DNA of 64,000 nucleotides. Origin: Flavobacterium antarcticum DSM 19726. Lineage in GTDB: Bacteria > Bacteroidota > Bacteroidia > Flavobacteriales > Flavobacteriaceae. The position numbers were made by a program, and so were the translations under genes. Shown here one piece after another: positions 24,190 through 32,883 of this stretch. The notes below the pieces were generated by a model that saw nothing but the letters and a program-made list of their open reading frames with translations, searched no databases and was not told where the DNA came from. The stretch covers positions 1-64,000 of the forward strand of contig NZ_ATTM01000005.1 of NCBI RefSeq assembly GCF_000419685.1, in the 5' to 3' direction. The first letter of the stretch is position 1; each line of letters begins with the position of its first letter.

Positions 24190-25887
24190 TTAGTTTCTTG
24201 CTTTTTTCTTAGTCGATTTTGGTCCAACGCTTGACATTGCGCAACGGAAACCAATGTAGTCAGTTGCCATATCTTGTGGGAAATATCTTCTTTGAGCTGG
24301 ATCTAACCAGTATGCTCTGTCTCTCCAAGAACCACCTTTGTAAACTCTAACATTGTTGTTGATTAAAGTAGTTCTCTTACTAGAAGTATCGTACTTTCTA
24401 ACCATGTTGTCTAAACTGTCCACAGAAACGTTGTGTATAGGAGAGTCGTACATTCTCTTAACATTTTTTGCTGGATCAACTACGTCTTCCTCAGAACCAA
24501 AGTCAAAATATCGTGTAGATTGTTTGTCTCCATCTCTGTAATCACGGTTATCACTTTGAGAGAAATTTTGTCTTAAGTACGTTTCTTTTTCGTCAATTGG
24601 CACTTGTGCAATTTGACCTGGGAAATTTCTAGCAACAATTTTTCCGTTTGCCAAAGTATCATAAGCGATATTGTCAGCTGTAACTAATTCTACAGTTCCG
24701 TCTTCACCAATCTTATTTTTAGTATAAACGTTACCTCTGTAGTAGTTGAAATCATTTGCTTCATCGTCAACCATTGGACGGTAAACATCGGCAACCCATT
24801 CGGAAACGTTTCCAGCCATATCGTACAATCCAAAATCATTTGGAGGATAAGATTTTACTACGTTTGTAATATCAGCACCGTCATCAGACCATCCTGCAAT
24901 TCCACCGTAATCTCCTTTTCCTTGTTTGAAGTTGGCCAATTGGTCACCTTTAACTTTTCTTTTACCACTTCTAGTATAAGAACCTTTCCAAGGATATTTC
25001 TTTTGTCCTTTGTATAAGTTGTATTCTCTATTTCCTACATCAGAAGCAGCTGCATATTCCCATTCTGCTTCAGTTGGAAGTCTGTATTCCGGATTGATCA
25101 AACCAGAACTTCTCGTTGCATAAACGTTAGTTGCTTCTTTAGCATTCCCGTCTTTGTCTGCTTTTCCTGCTTTTGCTTTTCCGTTTTTCCCTTTAAGGAC
25201 AATTTCTTCGTTTCCACCAAACGCTTTAGAAGGAACATTAATATACGTTTCAGTGCTGAAGTTAGCTTCTGCCGTCACGTCATTAATTTTTGCATCTTTT
25301 TTCAAATACCCTTCTTTCTCTAAAGTCGCTTCGTTTACACGATCCGTTCTCCATTTTGCAAATTCACTTGCTTGAATCCAATTCACACCAACTACTGGGT
25401 AGTAAGCATAAGCAGGATGTCTCAAGTAGTTATTTGTATAGGTTTCTGCGTATCCCAAACGGTTTCTCCAAACAAGTGTGTCTGGTAAAACACCATCATA
25501 GATATTTTTGTAGTTTTCGTCCGTTGGAGGGAAAACTGTTTTTGTCCAAAAAAGATATTCGGCATACATCGCATTCGTAACTTCCGTTTCATCCATGTAA
25601 AAGGACTGAACGTGTTGTTGCGAAGGGGTGTTGTTCCAATCATGCATTACATCATCTTGCACTTTACCCATCGTAAATGTTCCACCTTCTACTAAAACGA
25701 GTCCAGGAGCTGCTTGTTGCTTCTTGTAATTCGTGTTGTATTGAAAACCACCTTTTTTGTCGTTGATTTTCCAACCTGTAGCAGATGAGGCATTTTTTGA
25801 GCTGGAATTCTTGCTACAACTAGCAAAACCAACAACTACTGCTAATGATAATAGCAGCTTAACCGTCATAATTTTGTTTACTTTCAT
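24190..25887 (-). CDS. gldJ: Gliding motility lipoprotein GldJ
   Basis: 565 aa. Lipoprotein signal: a hydrophobic stretch ending VVGFASCSKN, with the lipidated cysteine at about residue 24. The body is an FGE/sulfatase-modifying-factor fold: VLVEGGTFTMG, YMDETEVTNAMYAEYLFWTK, VGVNWIQASEFAKWR, YRLPTEAEWEYAAASD, DMAGNVSEWVADVYR and YKGGSWRDRAYWLD, ending in YIGFRCA. The fold is used structurally and the enzymatic formylglycine function is not expected. A Lys/Ala/Gly-rich insertion at about residues 228-248 is characteristic of a surface loop. GldJ is needed for T9SS and gliding, stabilising the GldK/GldL complex. It is divergent from porU-porV, the conserved order in Flavobacterium. Confidence 0.96.
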   Translation of the reverse strand: MKVNKIMTVKLLLSLAVVVGFASCSKNSSSKNASSATGWKINDKKGGFQYNTNYKKQQAAPGLVLVEGGTFTMGKVQDDVMHDWNNTPSQQHVQSFYMDETEVTNAMYAEYLFWTKTVFPPTDENYKNIYDGVLPDTLVWRNRLGYAETYTNNYLRHPAYAYYPVVGVNWIQASEFAKWRTDRVNEATLEKEGYLKKDAKINDVTAEANFSTETYINVPSKAFGGNEEIVLKGKNGKAKAGKADKDGNAKEATNVYATRSSGLINPEYRLPTEAEWEYAAASDVGNREYNLYKGQKKYPWKGSYTRSGKRKVKGDQLANFKQGKGDYGGIAGWSDDGADITNVVKSYPPNDFGLYDMAGNVSEWVADVYRPMVDDEANDFNYYRGNVYTKNKIGEDGTVELVTADNIAYDTLANGKIVARNFPGQIAQVPIDEKETYLRQNFSQSDNRDYRDGDKQSTRYFDFGSEEDVVDPAKNVKRMYDSPIHNVSVDSLDNMVRKYDTSSKRTTLINNNVRVYKGGSWRDRAYWLDPAQRRYFPQDMATDYIGFRCAMSSVGPKSTKKKARN

Positions 25888-25916
25888 ACTTTAAGTAGGT
25901 AATAAATTTCGTGGCG

Positions 25917-25945
25917 CAATATAACAATTAAGCTTGAAATTGCAA
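25917..25945 (-). promoter_or_regulatory. Possible gldJ promoter
   Basis: Reading the minus strand: TTG (25945-25943), 19 bases, TATATTG (25923-25917). The -7 box is one T short of the consensus. It lies 30 bases upstream of the gldJ start. Confidence 0.5.
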
Positions 25946-26099
25946 CAACTTTTTATAAATAATAACAAAAAACTCTATAATTGTTTTCTATTCAGAATTA
26001 GAACGTAAAATTAATTGAAATATTATTGATCTGGCCAATCTAAATGAATTAATTTTACGCATTTGTAATAATGTTCTACTTGTAGCGTTTTTAATTTCA

Positions 26100-29000
26100 A
26101 TGAAAAAAATAGCTTTTTTATTCTTATTCGTTTCCTTTTTTACAAATGCTCAAATCAAGGGCTCATTTGTAGTGGATTGGAAGGAAAATACATCCTACAG
26201 TATAGGAGAAATTCAATATTCCATTCCGCAATTTAATTTTGAAAATTACTTTTTTAACGAAGTAGATAAATCTTTAGAATTCCGACTCACAATTCCGACT
26301 TCTTTTGATGTAAATGAAAACTCATTACGACTTTCAAATGTGGTTTATGAGAATATTTCTCAAATTGGCGATTTATCTTCTTTAAATCTTCCCCGTTTAA
26401 TTTCGGCGAAAGTCAGAAGTGTGAACGCAAGAGATGCTAAATTTGCTCAAATTAGTTTCCCTCCTATAATTAAAACCAGTTCGGGCTATCAAAGAGTGAA
26501 GTCTTTTGATTACAGTATTGAAAGAGGTTCGTCAAATAGTGCTTCGACAGCTAGAGATTTCAATCAGTTGTCAAATTCGGTATTGGCAAATGGCGATTGG
26601 TACCGGTTCTACGTCGAAAAGTCCGGTGTTTATAAAATTTCAAGATCCTTTTTGCAGCAACTGGGTGTTAACCTGAATAATGTCAACCCACGAAGTATTA
26701 AGATATATGGCAATGGCGGACGAATGGTTCCGCTGAGTAATGCCGTGGACTATCCTTCGGATTTGGAAGAAAATGCCATTCAAGTAATTGGTGAGGAAGA
26801 TGGAAGTTTTGACAGTAACGATTACATTTTATTTTACGCAGAAGGCTTTGACAATTGGAGCGAAGAAAATTTAACGCATTTAAATTTATACGACACTAAA
26901 TCCTATTATTACGTAACAGTTCAAGGTGCTTTTGGGAAAAGAATGGGTCAAATGCCGGAGATTAATTCTAGTGCAACTCCGATTACGGCTTACGACGCCT
27001 ATAGTTTTTACGAAAAGGATTTAATAAACATTGTACGATTGGGAAGAAGATGGTTTGGAGAAGATTTTAATTTCAATAACGAACGAACTTTTGATTTTAA
27101 TTTTCCAAACATAAATACGAGTTCCCCATTTGAAATTAAAGTCGTTGCCGCAGGAGCTTCTTTAAATGCGTCCTCTTTTGGTATTAAAATTAACGGAGCT
27201 GCTTCGGGAACATTAAACTTTAGTTCTATTGCTGGTTCGGAAGCAGGTTTTGTGCTTGATTCTCAAATTTTATCCGCTGCGGCAACTACGGATTTATCCG
27301 TTCAAATGACCTATAATAACAATGGAGTTCCAAGTGCAAAAGCTTATTTGGACTATATCAGTGTTAAAGCAAAATGCAATTTGAGTGGCTTTGGCAAGCA
27401 ATACCGTTTTCAATACGATGCAGCAGCCAATCAAATTGGTTTTGGTGAATATCAATTTACCAATGCAATTTCTATTGCGCAAGTTTGGGACATTACAGAT
27501 TTATATAATGTAACTAAAAGAGTAAACGACAGCCAAAATAATTTTGCGTTCAAAGCATCTTTAGGTGAAGTTCGAAAATACATTGCAGTCGACTCACAAG
27601 ATTATTACACTCCAAAGAAAGATTCAAATGCAAAGGTGGCAAATCAGAATTTAAAGGGGATGATTTTCAAAAATGCACAAGGACAATTTCAAGATATCGA
27701 TTATTTAATCATCACGCCAAAATTCCTAAACAGTGCTGCTGAAAAACTAGCTAATTTTCACCGTACAAATTCTGGCATGAATGTGAAAGTCGTTTTTACG
27801 GAAGATATTTATGCGGAATTTTGTTCTGGTAAACAAGATATTGGTGCCATCCGAAATTTTGTAAAGTACGTATACAACAACGCTTCCACTTCAGCAAATA
27901 GAGTTAAATATTTAAATCTTTTTGGTGCTGCTTCCTTTGATTTCAAAAATAGAATTCCAAATAATACGAATGTGGTGCCAATATTTCAAGCATTAGAAAG
28001 CAGAAGTGCAGGACCAGCCTCATTTTGTTCCGATGATTTCTTTGGGCTGATGGATTTAAATGAAGGTGTCAATTCAAACGGAAGTGGACTCGATATCGCA
28101 GTGGGCCGAATGATTGTTGCTAATGCGAAAGAAGCAGATGAAATGGTCAACAAAGTCATCGATTACCACGACATAAAATCCTACGGAAGTTGGCGAAATA
28201 ACCTAATCTTTATCGGTGATGATCCAAGTTCTGAAAAGCAAGGAGACCAACAGTTGCAGTATTTTCAAAATAAATTAGGAGACGAAATCGGTACCCAGAA
28301 ACCATTTTTCAACATCAATAAAATCCTTCTCGATTCTTATGTTCAGGAAGTTTCGGGTGGTGGAGATCGGTATCCAAAAGCCCGTACTGATATTTTTGAA
28401 GCATTTGAAAAAGGCGCTTTGGTGTTCAATTATTTGGGACACGGAGGTGAAGATGGTTTAGCAGATGAACGAATTTGGGAAAAAGAAGACGGTCAGAATT
28501 TGGCCAACCAATATAAGTATCCACTTTTCATAACAATAACCTGCGATTTCTCACGTTTTGACAATCCGTACAAGCAAACGGGTGGAGAAATTACTTATTT
28601 GAATCCAAAAGGTGGCGCAATTTCCATGATAACTACGGTTCGTGCCATTGGACAAGGAGAAGCTCAGGTTTTTAATCCTGTTTTGGCTAAATATTTATTT
28701 GGATACGGCACAAATTCGTATGTTTCAATCGCGGAAGCTTTAAGGTTGGCCAAAAACCAAATGAACAGTAATGTCGTAGTTTACATTGGAGATCCGGCTT
28801 TATTTTTAGCGATTCCAAAACCAAAAGTTATTTTGACTCAAGTGAATGATATGCCGATTTCGGGAACATTTGACGATTTTAAATCTTTAGGAGTGATGAA
28901 AGTGGCCGGTCAAGTGGTGGATGAGAATAACACTCCTTTGAATAATTACAACGGAGCGCTTTCGGTAACTATTTTTGATAAAAACAGTTTAAGAAGCACG

Positions 29001-29936
29001 TTGCGAAACGACAATACGGATGCAATGATAAACGACAACCCGTTTACTACAGGTCCAACAATGCCTTTTATTGCGTTAGGAGAAACGATTTTCAGAGGAA
29101 ATGCAAATGTAACCGGCGGAAATTTTGAATTCAACTTTGTAGTTCCTCGCGATATTCGAGTGCCATTAGGGAATGGAAGAATGAGCTTTTATGCTAAGAA
29201 AACGGGTCAACGTTTAGATCAAACTGGGGTGAATACCGATATCAAAGTGGGTGGAATTAATGAAAATGCAGCAGCGGATACCACGCCGCCAACTATAAAA
29301 CTATATATGAATGACGAATCATTTGTTTCAGGCGGCATAACCAATGAGTCGCCCATATTACTTGCGTTATTGGAAGATGAAAACGGAATGAATACGGCAA
29401 GCGGTATCGGGCACGATATGATTGCAATTTTAGATGGCGACGAAAGTAATCCGTATTTAGTGACGGATTATTACGAAACAGAACTTGATAATTACAAAAA
29501 AGGACGTTTGAAATTTCCTTTTAGAAATCTTGAAAAAGGGTTGCATACTTTGACATTCAAAGCTTGGGATGTTTATAATAATCCAATTTCAGCTGAGATT
29601 CAGTTTGTGGTTGTTGGCGATGAATCGTTGACTTTAAAAAATGTGTTGAATTATCCCAATCCATTTGTAAGTTATACGCAATTTTGGTTCACTCACAACC
29701 GACCATTTGAACCTTTAGAAGTGCAAGTACAAGTAATGACTGTTACGGGAAAAGTAGTTTGGACTAAAAACCAAATTGTGAATACAGAAGGATTCTTGTC
29801 AAGAGAAATAACATGGGATGGAAGAGATGATTTTGGAGACAAAATTGGAAAGGGAGTTTATGTCTATAAATTGACTGTCAAATCAACGTTGACAAATAAA
29901 AAGACAGAAAAGTTCGAGAAACTTGTTATACTTTAA
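26100..29936 (+). CDS. porU: Type IX secretion sortase PorU
   Basis: 1278 aa. A gingipain-like (family C25) protease on the cell surface that removes the C-terminal signal of T9SS cargo and joins the cargo to A-LPS or peptide. The signal peptide is MKKIAFLFLFVSFFTNAQ. After a long N-terminal prodomain-like region, the catalytic His is H781 in NYLGHGGEDG and the cysteine is C815 in FITITCDFSR; both are present, so the enzyme should be active. The protein ends with its own type A-like C-terminal sorting region (NYPNPFVSYTQFWF, then GKGVYVYKLTV). It is followed by porV, whose promoter lies inside the last porU codons. Confidence 0.96.
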   Translation: MKKIAFLFLFVSFFTNAQIKGSFVVDWKENTSYSIGEIQYSIPQFNFENYFFNEVDKSLEFRLTIPTSFDVNENSLRLSNVVYENISQIGDLSSLNLPRLISAKVRSVNARDAKFAQISFPPIIKTSSGYQRVKSFDYSIERGSSNSASTARDFNQLSNSVLANGDWYRFYVEKSGVYKISRSFLQQLGVNLNNVNPRSIKIYGNGGRMVPLSNAVDYPSDLEENAIQVIGEEDGSFDSNDYILFYAEGFDNWSEENLTHLNLYDTKSYYYVTVQGAFGKRMGQMPEINSSATPITAYDAYSFYEKDLINIVRLGRRWFGEDFNFNNERTFDFNFPNINTSSPFEIKVVAAGASLNASSFGIKINGAASGTLNFSSIAGSEAGFVLDSQILSAAATTDLSVQMTYNNNGVPSAKAYLDYISVKAKCNLSGFGKQYRFQYDAAANQIGFGEYQFTNAISIAQVWDITDLYNVTKRVNDSQNNFAFKASLGEVRKYIAVDSQDYYTPKKDSNAKVANQNLKGMIFKNAQGQFQDIDYLIITPKFLNSAAEKLANFHRTNSGMNVKVVFTEDIYAEFCSGKQDIGAIRNFVKYVYNNASTSANRVKYLNLFGAASFDFKNRIPNNTNVVPIFQALESRSAGPASFCSDDFFGLMDLNEGVNSNGSGLDIAVGRMIVANAKEADEMVNKVIDYHDIKSYGSWRNNLIFIGDDPSSEKQGDQQLQYFQNKLGDEIGTQKPFFNINKILLDSYVQEVSGGGDRYPKARTDIFEAFEKGALVFNYLGHGGEDGLADERIWEKEDGQNLANQYKYPLFITITCDFSRFDNPYKQTGGEITYLNPKGGAISMITTVRAIGQGEAQVFNPVLAKYLFGYGTNSYVSIAEALRLAKNQMNSNVVVYIGDPALFLAIPKPKVILTQVNDMPISGTFDDFKSLGVMKVAGQVVDENNTPLNNYNGALSVTIFDKNSLRSTLRNDNTDAMINDNPFTTGPTMPFIALGETIFRGNANVTGGNFEFNFVVPRDIRVPLGNGRMSFYAKKTGQRLDQTGVNTDIKVGGINENAAADTTPPTIKLYMNDESFVSGGITNESPILLALLEDENGMNTASGIGHDMIAILDGDESNPYLVTDYYETELDNYKKGRLKFPFRNLEKGLHTLTFKAWDVYNNPISAEIQFVVVGDESLTLKNVLNYPNPFVSYTQFWFTHNRPFEPLEVQVQVMTVTGKVVWTKNQIVNTEGFLSREITWDGRDDFGDKIGKGVYVYKLTVKSTLTNKKTEKFEKLVIL

Positions 29937-29952
29937 TAAAATATTATATTTG
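29923..29952 (+). promoter_or_regulatory. Internal porV promoter, perfect TTG-N19-TATATTTG
   Basis: TTG at 29923-29925 and TATATTTG at 29945-29952, spacing exactly 19. It overlaps the porU stop at 29934-29936 and would start transcription about 20 bases before the porV ATG, so porV can be expressed apart from porU. Confidence 0.7.
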
Positions 29953-29979
29953 TTTAATTATTTTTTTTAAAATCAAAGA

Positions 29980-31155
29980 ATGAAAAAAAGTTTAGTACTA
30001 CTAATGGGTGTGTTTTTGATACAACATTCATGGGCTCAAGAAGAAAGTCGTGTGATCACAACCGGAGTTCCTTTTTTAATGGTTGCCGCTGATGCACGTT
30101 CAGCAGGTATGGCAGATCAAGGTGTGGCTACTTCTACAGATGCTTTTTCTCAACAATACAATCCCGCAAAATATGCGTTCTCTTTAGATAAACAAGGTTT
30201 TTCTATTAGTTATACACCTTACCTAACAGGTTTAGTAAACGATATTTCCTTAGGTCAGGCAACTTATTTTAACCGGATTAGTGAGCGAAGTGCATTCGCG
30301 GGAAGTTTACGATTTTTCGGTTTAGGAGATATTGAATTGCGTCAAACAGATGACCCTAACGAAGTGCCAAATGTGGTTAGTCCAAATGAATTTGCCATTG
30401 ATGGTTCCTATGCATTGAAGTTAAATGAACGATTTTCAATGTCTGTTGGAGGTCGTTACATTCGCTCTTCTTTGCGAATTGCAAGTGATGTTGGAGATGC
30501 AAAACCAGCGAGTACTTTTGCAGTTGATTTAGCAGGTTTCTACCAATCAGAAGAAATTGCTTACGACAGTTTTAATGGTCGATGGAGAGCGGGTTTTAAT
30601 ATCCAAAACGTAGGTCCAAAAATCAGTTATAACGATGACGAATTAGGTAGTAATTTCATTCCTGCTAATTTACGACTCGGTACTGGATTTGATTTCATTC
30701 TAGACGAATACAATAAAGTTTCTATCAACTTAGAAGCTACTAAATTATTAGTTCCAACACCTCAGAATCCAGATATTGACGGAGATGGAGTCATTACGAA
30801 TGAGGAACGCGCTCAAACCAATGATGATTACAGAAGAATTGGATGGGTTCCTGGAATTTTCAAATCGTTCGGCGATGCTCCAGACGGATTTAGTGAAGAG
30901 TTGAAAGAAATTACATACTCAATTGGTTCAGAATATATTTACCAAGACTCATTTGCACTTCGTGCGGGTTACTTTCACGAAAATGCTGAAAAAGGTGCAA
31001 GGAAGTTTTTCTCACTAGGTGCTGGCTTCAAATATAATGTCGTAAAAATTGATGTTTCTTATTTGTTCTCTGCTTCTAAAGTCAGAAGTCCACTAGAAAA
31101 CACATTGCGATTTTCGTTATCATTTGCTTTCGGAGATAAATATGATGAATATTAA
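29980..31155 (+). CDS. porV: Type IX secretion outer-membrane protein PorV
   Basis: 391 aa. Signal peptide MKKSLVLLMGVFLIQHSWAQ, then a FadL-like 14-stranded barrel protein. The N-terminal PFLMVAADARSAGMADQGVA and QQYNPAKYAF are strongly conserved in PorV/LptO. The stretch near residue 260 (PDIDGDGVITNEE) looks like a calcium-binding loop. PorV shuttles cargo from the translocon to PorU and also helps LPS deacylation in some species. It partners with the preceding porU. A strong hairpin with a T-run follows. Confidence 0.95.
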   Translation: MKKSLVLLMGVFLIQHSWAQEESRVITTGVPFLMVAADARSAGMADQGVATSTDAFSQQYNPAKYAFSLDKQGFSISYTPYLTGLVNDISLGQATYFNRISERSAFAGSLRFFGLGDIELRQTDDPNEVPNVVSPNEFAIDGSYALKLNERFSMSVGGRYIRSSLRIASDVGDAKPASTFAVDLAGFYQSEEIAYDSFNGRWRAGFNIQNVGPKISYNDDELGSNFIPANLRLGTGFDFILDEYNKVSINLEATKLLVPTPQNPDIDGDGVITNEERAQTNDDYRRIGWVPGIFKSFGDAPDGFSEELKEITYSIGSEYIYQDSFALRAGYFHENAEKGARKFFSLGAGFKYNVVKIDVSYLFSASKVRSPLENTLRFSLSFAFGDKYDEY

Positions 31156-31178
31156 TAAAAGCAAATAGATGTATTATA

Positions 31179-31213
31179 ATCCAAATTTCACTTCAGAAAT
31201 TTGGATTTTTTTT
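31179..31213 (+). terminator. Terminator after porV
   Basis: AATCCAAATTT, loop of eight bases, AAATTTGGATT followed by a T-run. Confidence 0.88.
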
Positions 31214-31241
31214 CCAATAAAGTCAAGGATTTAATTAAAAA

Positions 31242-31730
31242 ATGGTCATGAAAAAAATTATAATAAATACGACATTTTCAGTTTTTGAAAGTAAAAATGA
31301 TTTGTCGCAAGAAGTGCAGTCTTTGATGGAACAAGCAATTAGTATTCGTAAAAATGCGTATGCTCCTTATTCTAAATTTCGAGTAGGTTGTGCCATTTTG
31401 TTAGATAATGGCAAAGTGGTTTTAGGTTCAAATCAAGAAAATGCAGCGTATCCTTCAGGACTTTGTGCAGAACGAGTAGCGATTTTTCAAGCAGGAAGTT
31501 TGTATCCGGATGCCAAAATTTCTCAAATGGCAATTTCGGCCACTGCAGATGAAAAACCAGTTCTTGAGCCTATTCCGCCGTGTGGTGCATGCCGACAATC
31601 TATCGCAGAATATGAAATCCGCCAAGAAACACCAATTGAAATCTTTTTTATGGGTGAAAGTGGACCTGTTTATCAATCGGATTCGTTGAGAAACTTATTG
31701 CCGTTCATGTTTGATAAGAAGTTCTTGTAA
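31242..31730 (+). CDS. cdd: Cytidine deaminase
   Basis: 162 aa. It converts cytidine or deoxycytidine to uridine or deoxyuridine with a zinc-bound water. The zinc-binding and catalytic motifs are both visible: SGLCAERVAIF (Cys and the proton-shuttling Glu) and PPCGACRQS. NAYAPYSKFRVGCAI and GSNQENAAYPS are the substrate-binding motifs. The size fits the homotetrameric/dimeric family. Start at 31242 or, two codons later, 31248 (MKKIII). It sits between the porV terminator and pdhA; pyrimidine salvage has no visible operon link here. Confidence 0.94.
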   Translation: MVMKKIIINTTFSVFESKNDLSQEVQSLMEQAISIRKNAYAPYSKFRVGCAILLDNGKVVLGSNQENAAYPSGLCAERVAIFQAGSLYPDAKISQMAISATADEKPVLEPIPPCGACRQSIAEYEIRQETPIEIFFMGESGPVYQSDSLRNLLPFMFDKKFL

Positions 31731-31779
31731 AAAAAGCTAAAAAGACTACTTTAAATTTTACTTCTTACTTGGAATGTCT

Positions 31780-31787
31780 TATTTTTG
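31780..31787 (+). promoter_or_regulatory. -7 box TATTTTTG upstream of pdhA
   Basis: Perfect TAnnTTTG, 92 bases ahead of the ATG at 31880. No -33 TTG at the ideal distance. Confidence 0.45.
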
Positions 31788-31879
31788 CGAACTAATACTT
31801 CGGAACTGAATAAGTGTGCGGAAACTATAACGAAGTAGTTCAAAATAATCACAGCATTAATAAGCAAAAGTAAAATTCA

Positions 31880-32878
31880 ATGAAAGAAATTACAAAAGAA
31901 GTTTATTTAAAATGGTATGAAGACATGCTATTTTGGAGAAAGTTTGAGGATAAATTAGCTGCACTTTACATCCAGCAAAAAGTTAGAGGATTTCTTCACT
32001 TGTATAATGGTCAAGAAGCAATTTTGGCAGGTGCATTGCATGCAATGGATTTGTCTAAAGACAAGATGATTACCGCATACCGTAACCACGTTCAACCGAT
32101 TGGAATGGGTGTGGACCCAAGAGCAGTTATGGCTGAATTAATGGGAAAAAAGACGGGAACTTCTAAAGGAATGGGTGGTTCAATGCACATTTTTTCTAAA
32201 GAAAAAGGATTTTATGGTGGTCACGGAATCGTAGGAGCTCAAATTCCTGTAGGTGCTGGAATCGCTTTTGCTGATAAATATTTTGAAACTGGGGGTGTAA
32301 CATTGACTTATTTTGGTGATGGAGCAGCACGTCAAGGTTCTTTGCACGAAGCTTTTAATATGGCAATGTTGTGGAAATTACCTGTAGTTTTTATCGTAGA
32401 AAATAACGGTTATGCAATGGGAACTTCGGTTGAACGTACTGCAAACCACACGGACATTTGGAAACTTGGTTTAGGATATGAAATGCCTTGTGGACCAGTA
32501 GACGGAATGAATCCAGTTAAAGTTGCTGAAGCTATGACTGAAGCAATGGATCGAGCAAGAAGAGGTGACGGACCAACGTTTTTAGAAATGAAAACATACC
32601 GTTACAGAGGTCACTCGATGTCTGATGCTCAACTATACAGAACTAAAGATGAGGTGGAAGAGTACAAAAAAATTGACCCTATTACACAAGTTTTAGACGT
32701 AATCAAAGAAAATAATTATGCTACTGAACCAGAAATTGAAGCAATTGATGAACGTGTGAAAGAGTTAGTGGAAGAATGTGCCACTTTTGCAGAAGAATCT
32801 GATTTTCCAGACGCACAACAATTATATGATGTGGTTTACGATCAAAAAGATTACCCATTCATCCCTCATAAATTATAA
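31880..32878 (+). CDS. pdhA: Pyruvate dehydrogenase E1 component, alpha subunit
   Basis: 332 aa. It decarboxylates pyruvate with thiamine diphosphate and passes the acetyl group to E2. The thiamine motif GDGAARQGSLHEAFNMAMLW ending in ENNGYAM is complete. KKTGTSKGMGGSMHIFSKEK, GAQIPVGAGIAF and TYRYRGHSMSDAQLYR (the phosphorylation-loop region in mitochondrial homologues) confirm the alpha subunit. The E2 gene begins five bases after the stop. The E1-beta subunit is not adjacent and must be elsewhere, the usual situation in Flavobacteria. Confidence 0.95.
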   Translation: MKEITKEVYLKWYEDMLFWRKFEDKLAALYIQQKVRGFLHLYNGQEAILAGALHAMDLSKDKMITAYRNHVQPIGMGVDPRAVMAELMGKKTGTSKGMGGSMHIFSKEKGFYGGHGIVGAQIPVGAGIAFADKYFETGGVTLTYFGDGAARQGSLHEAFNMAMLWKLPVVFIVENNGYAMGTSVERTANHTDIWKLGLGYEMPCGPVDGMNPVKVAEAMTEAMDRARRGDGPTFLEMKTYRYRGHSMSDAQLYRTKDEVEEYKKIDPITQVLDVIKENNYATEPEIEAIDERVKELVEECATFAEESDFPDAQQLYDVVYDQKDYPFIPHKL

Positions 32879-32883
32879 TCAAT

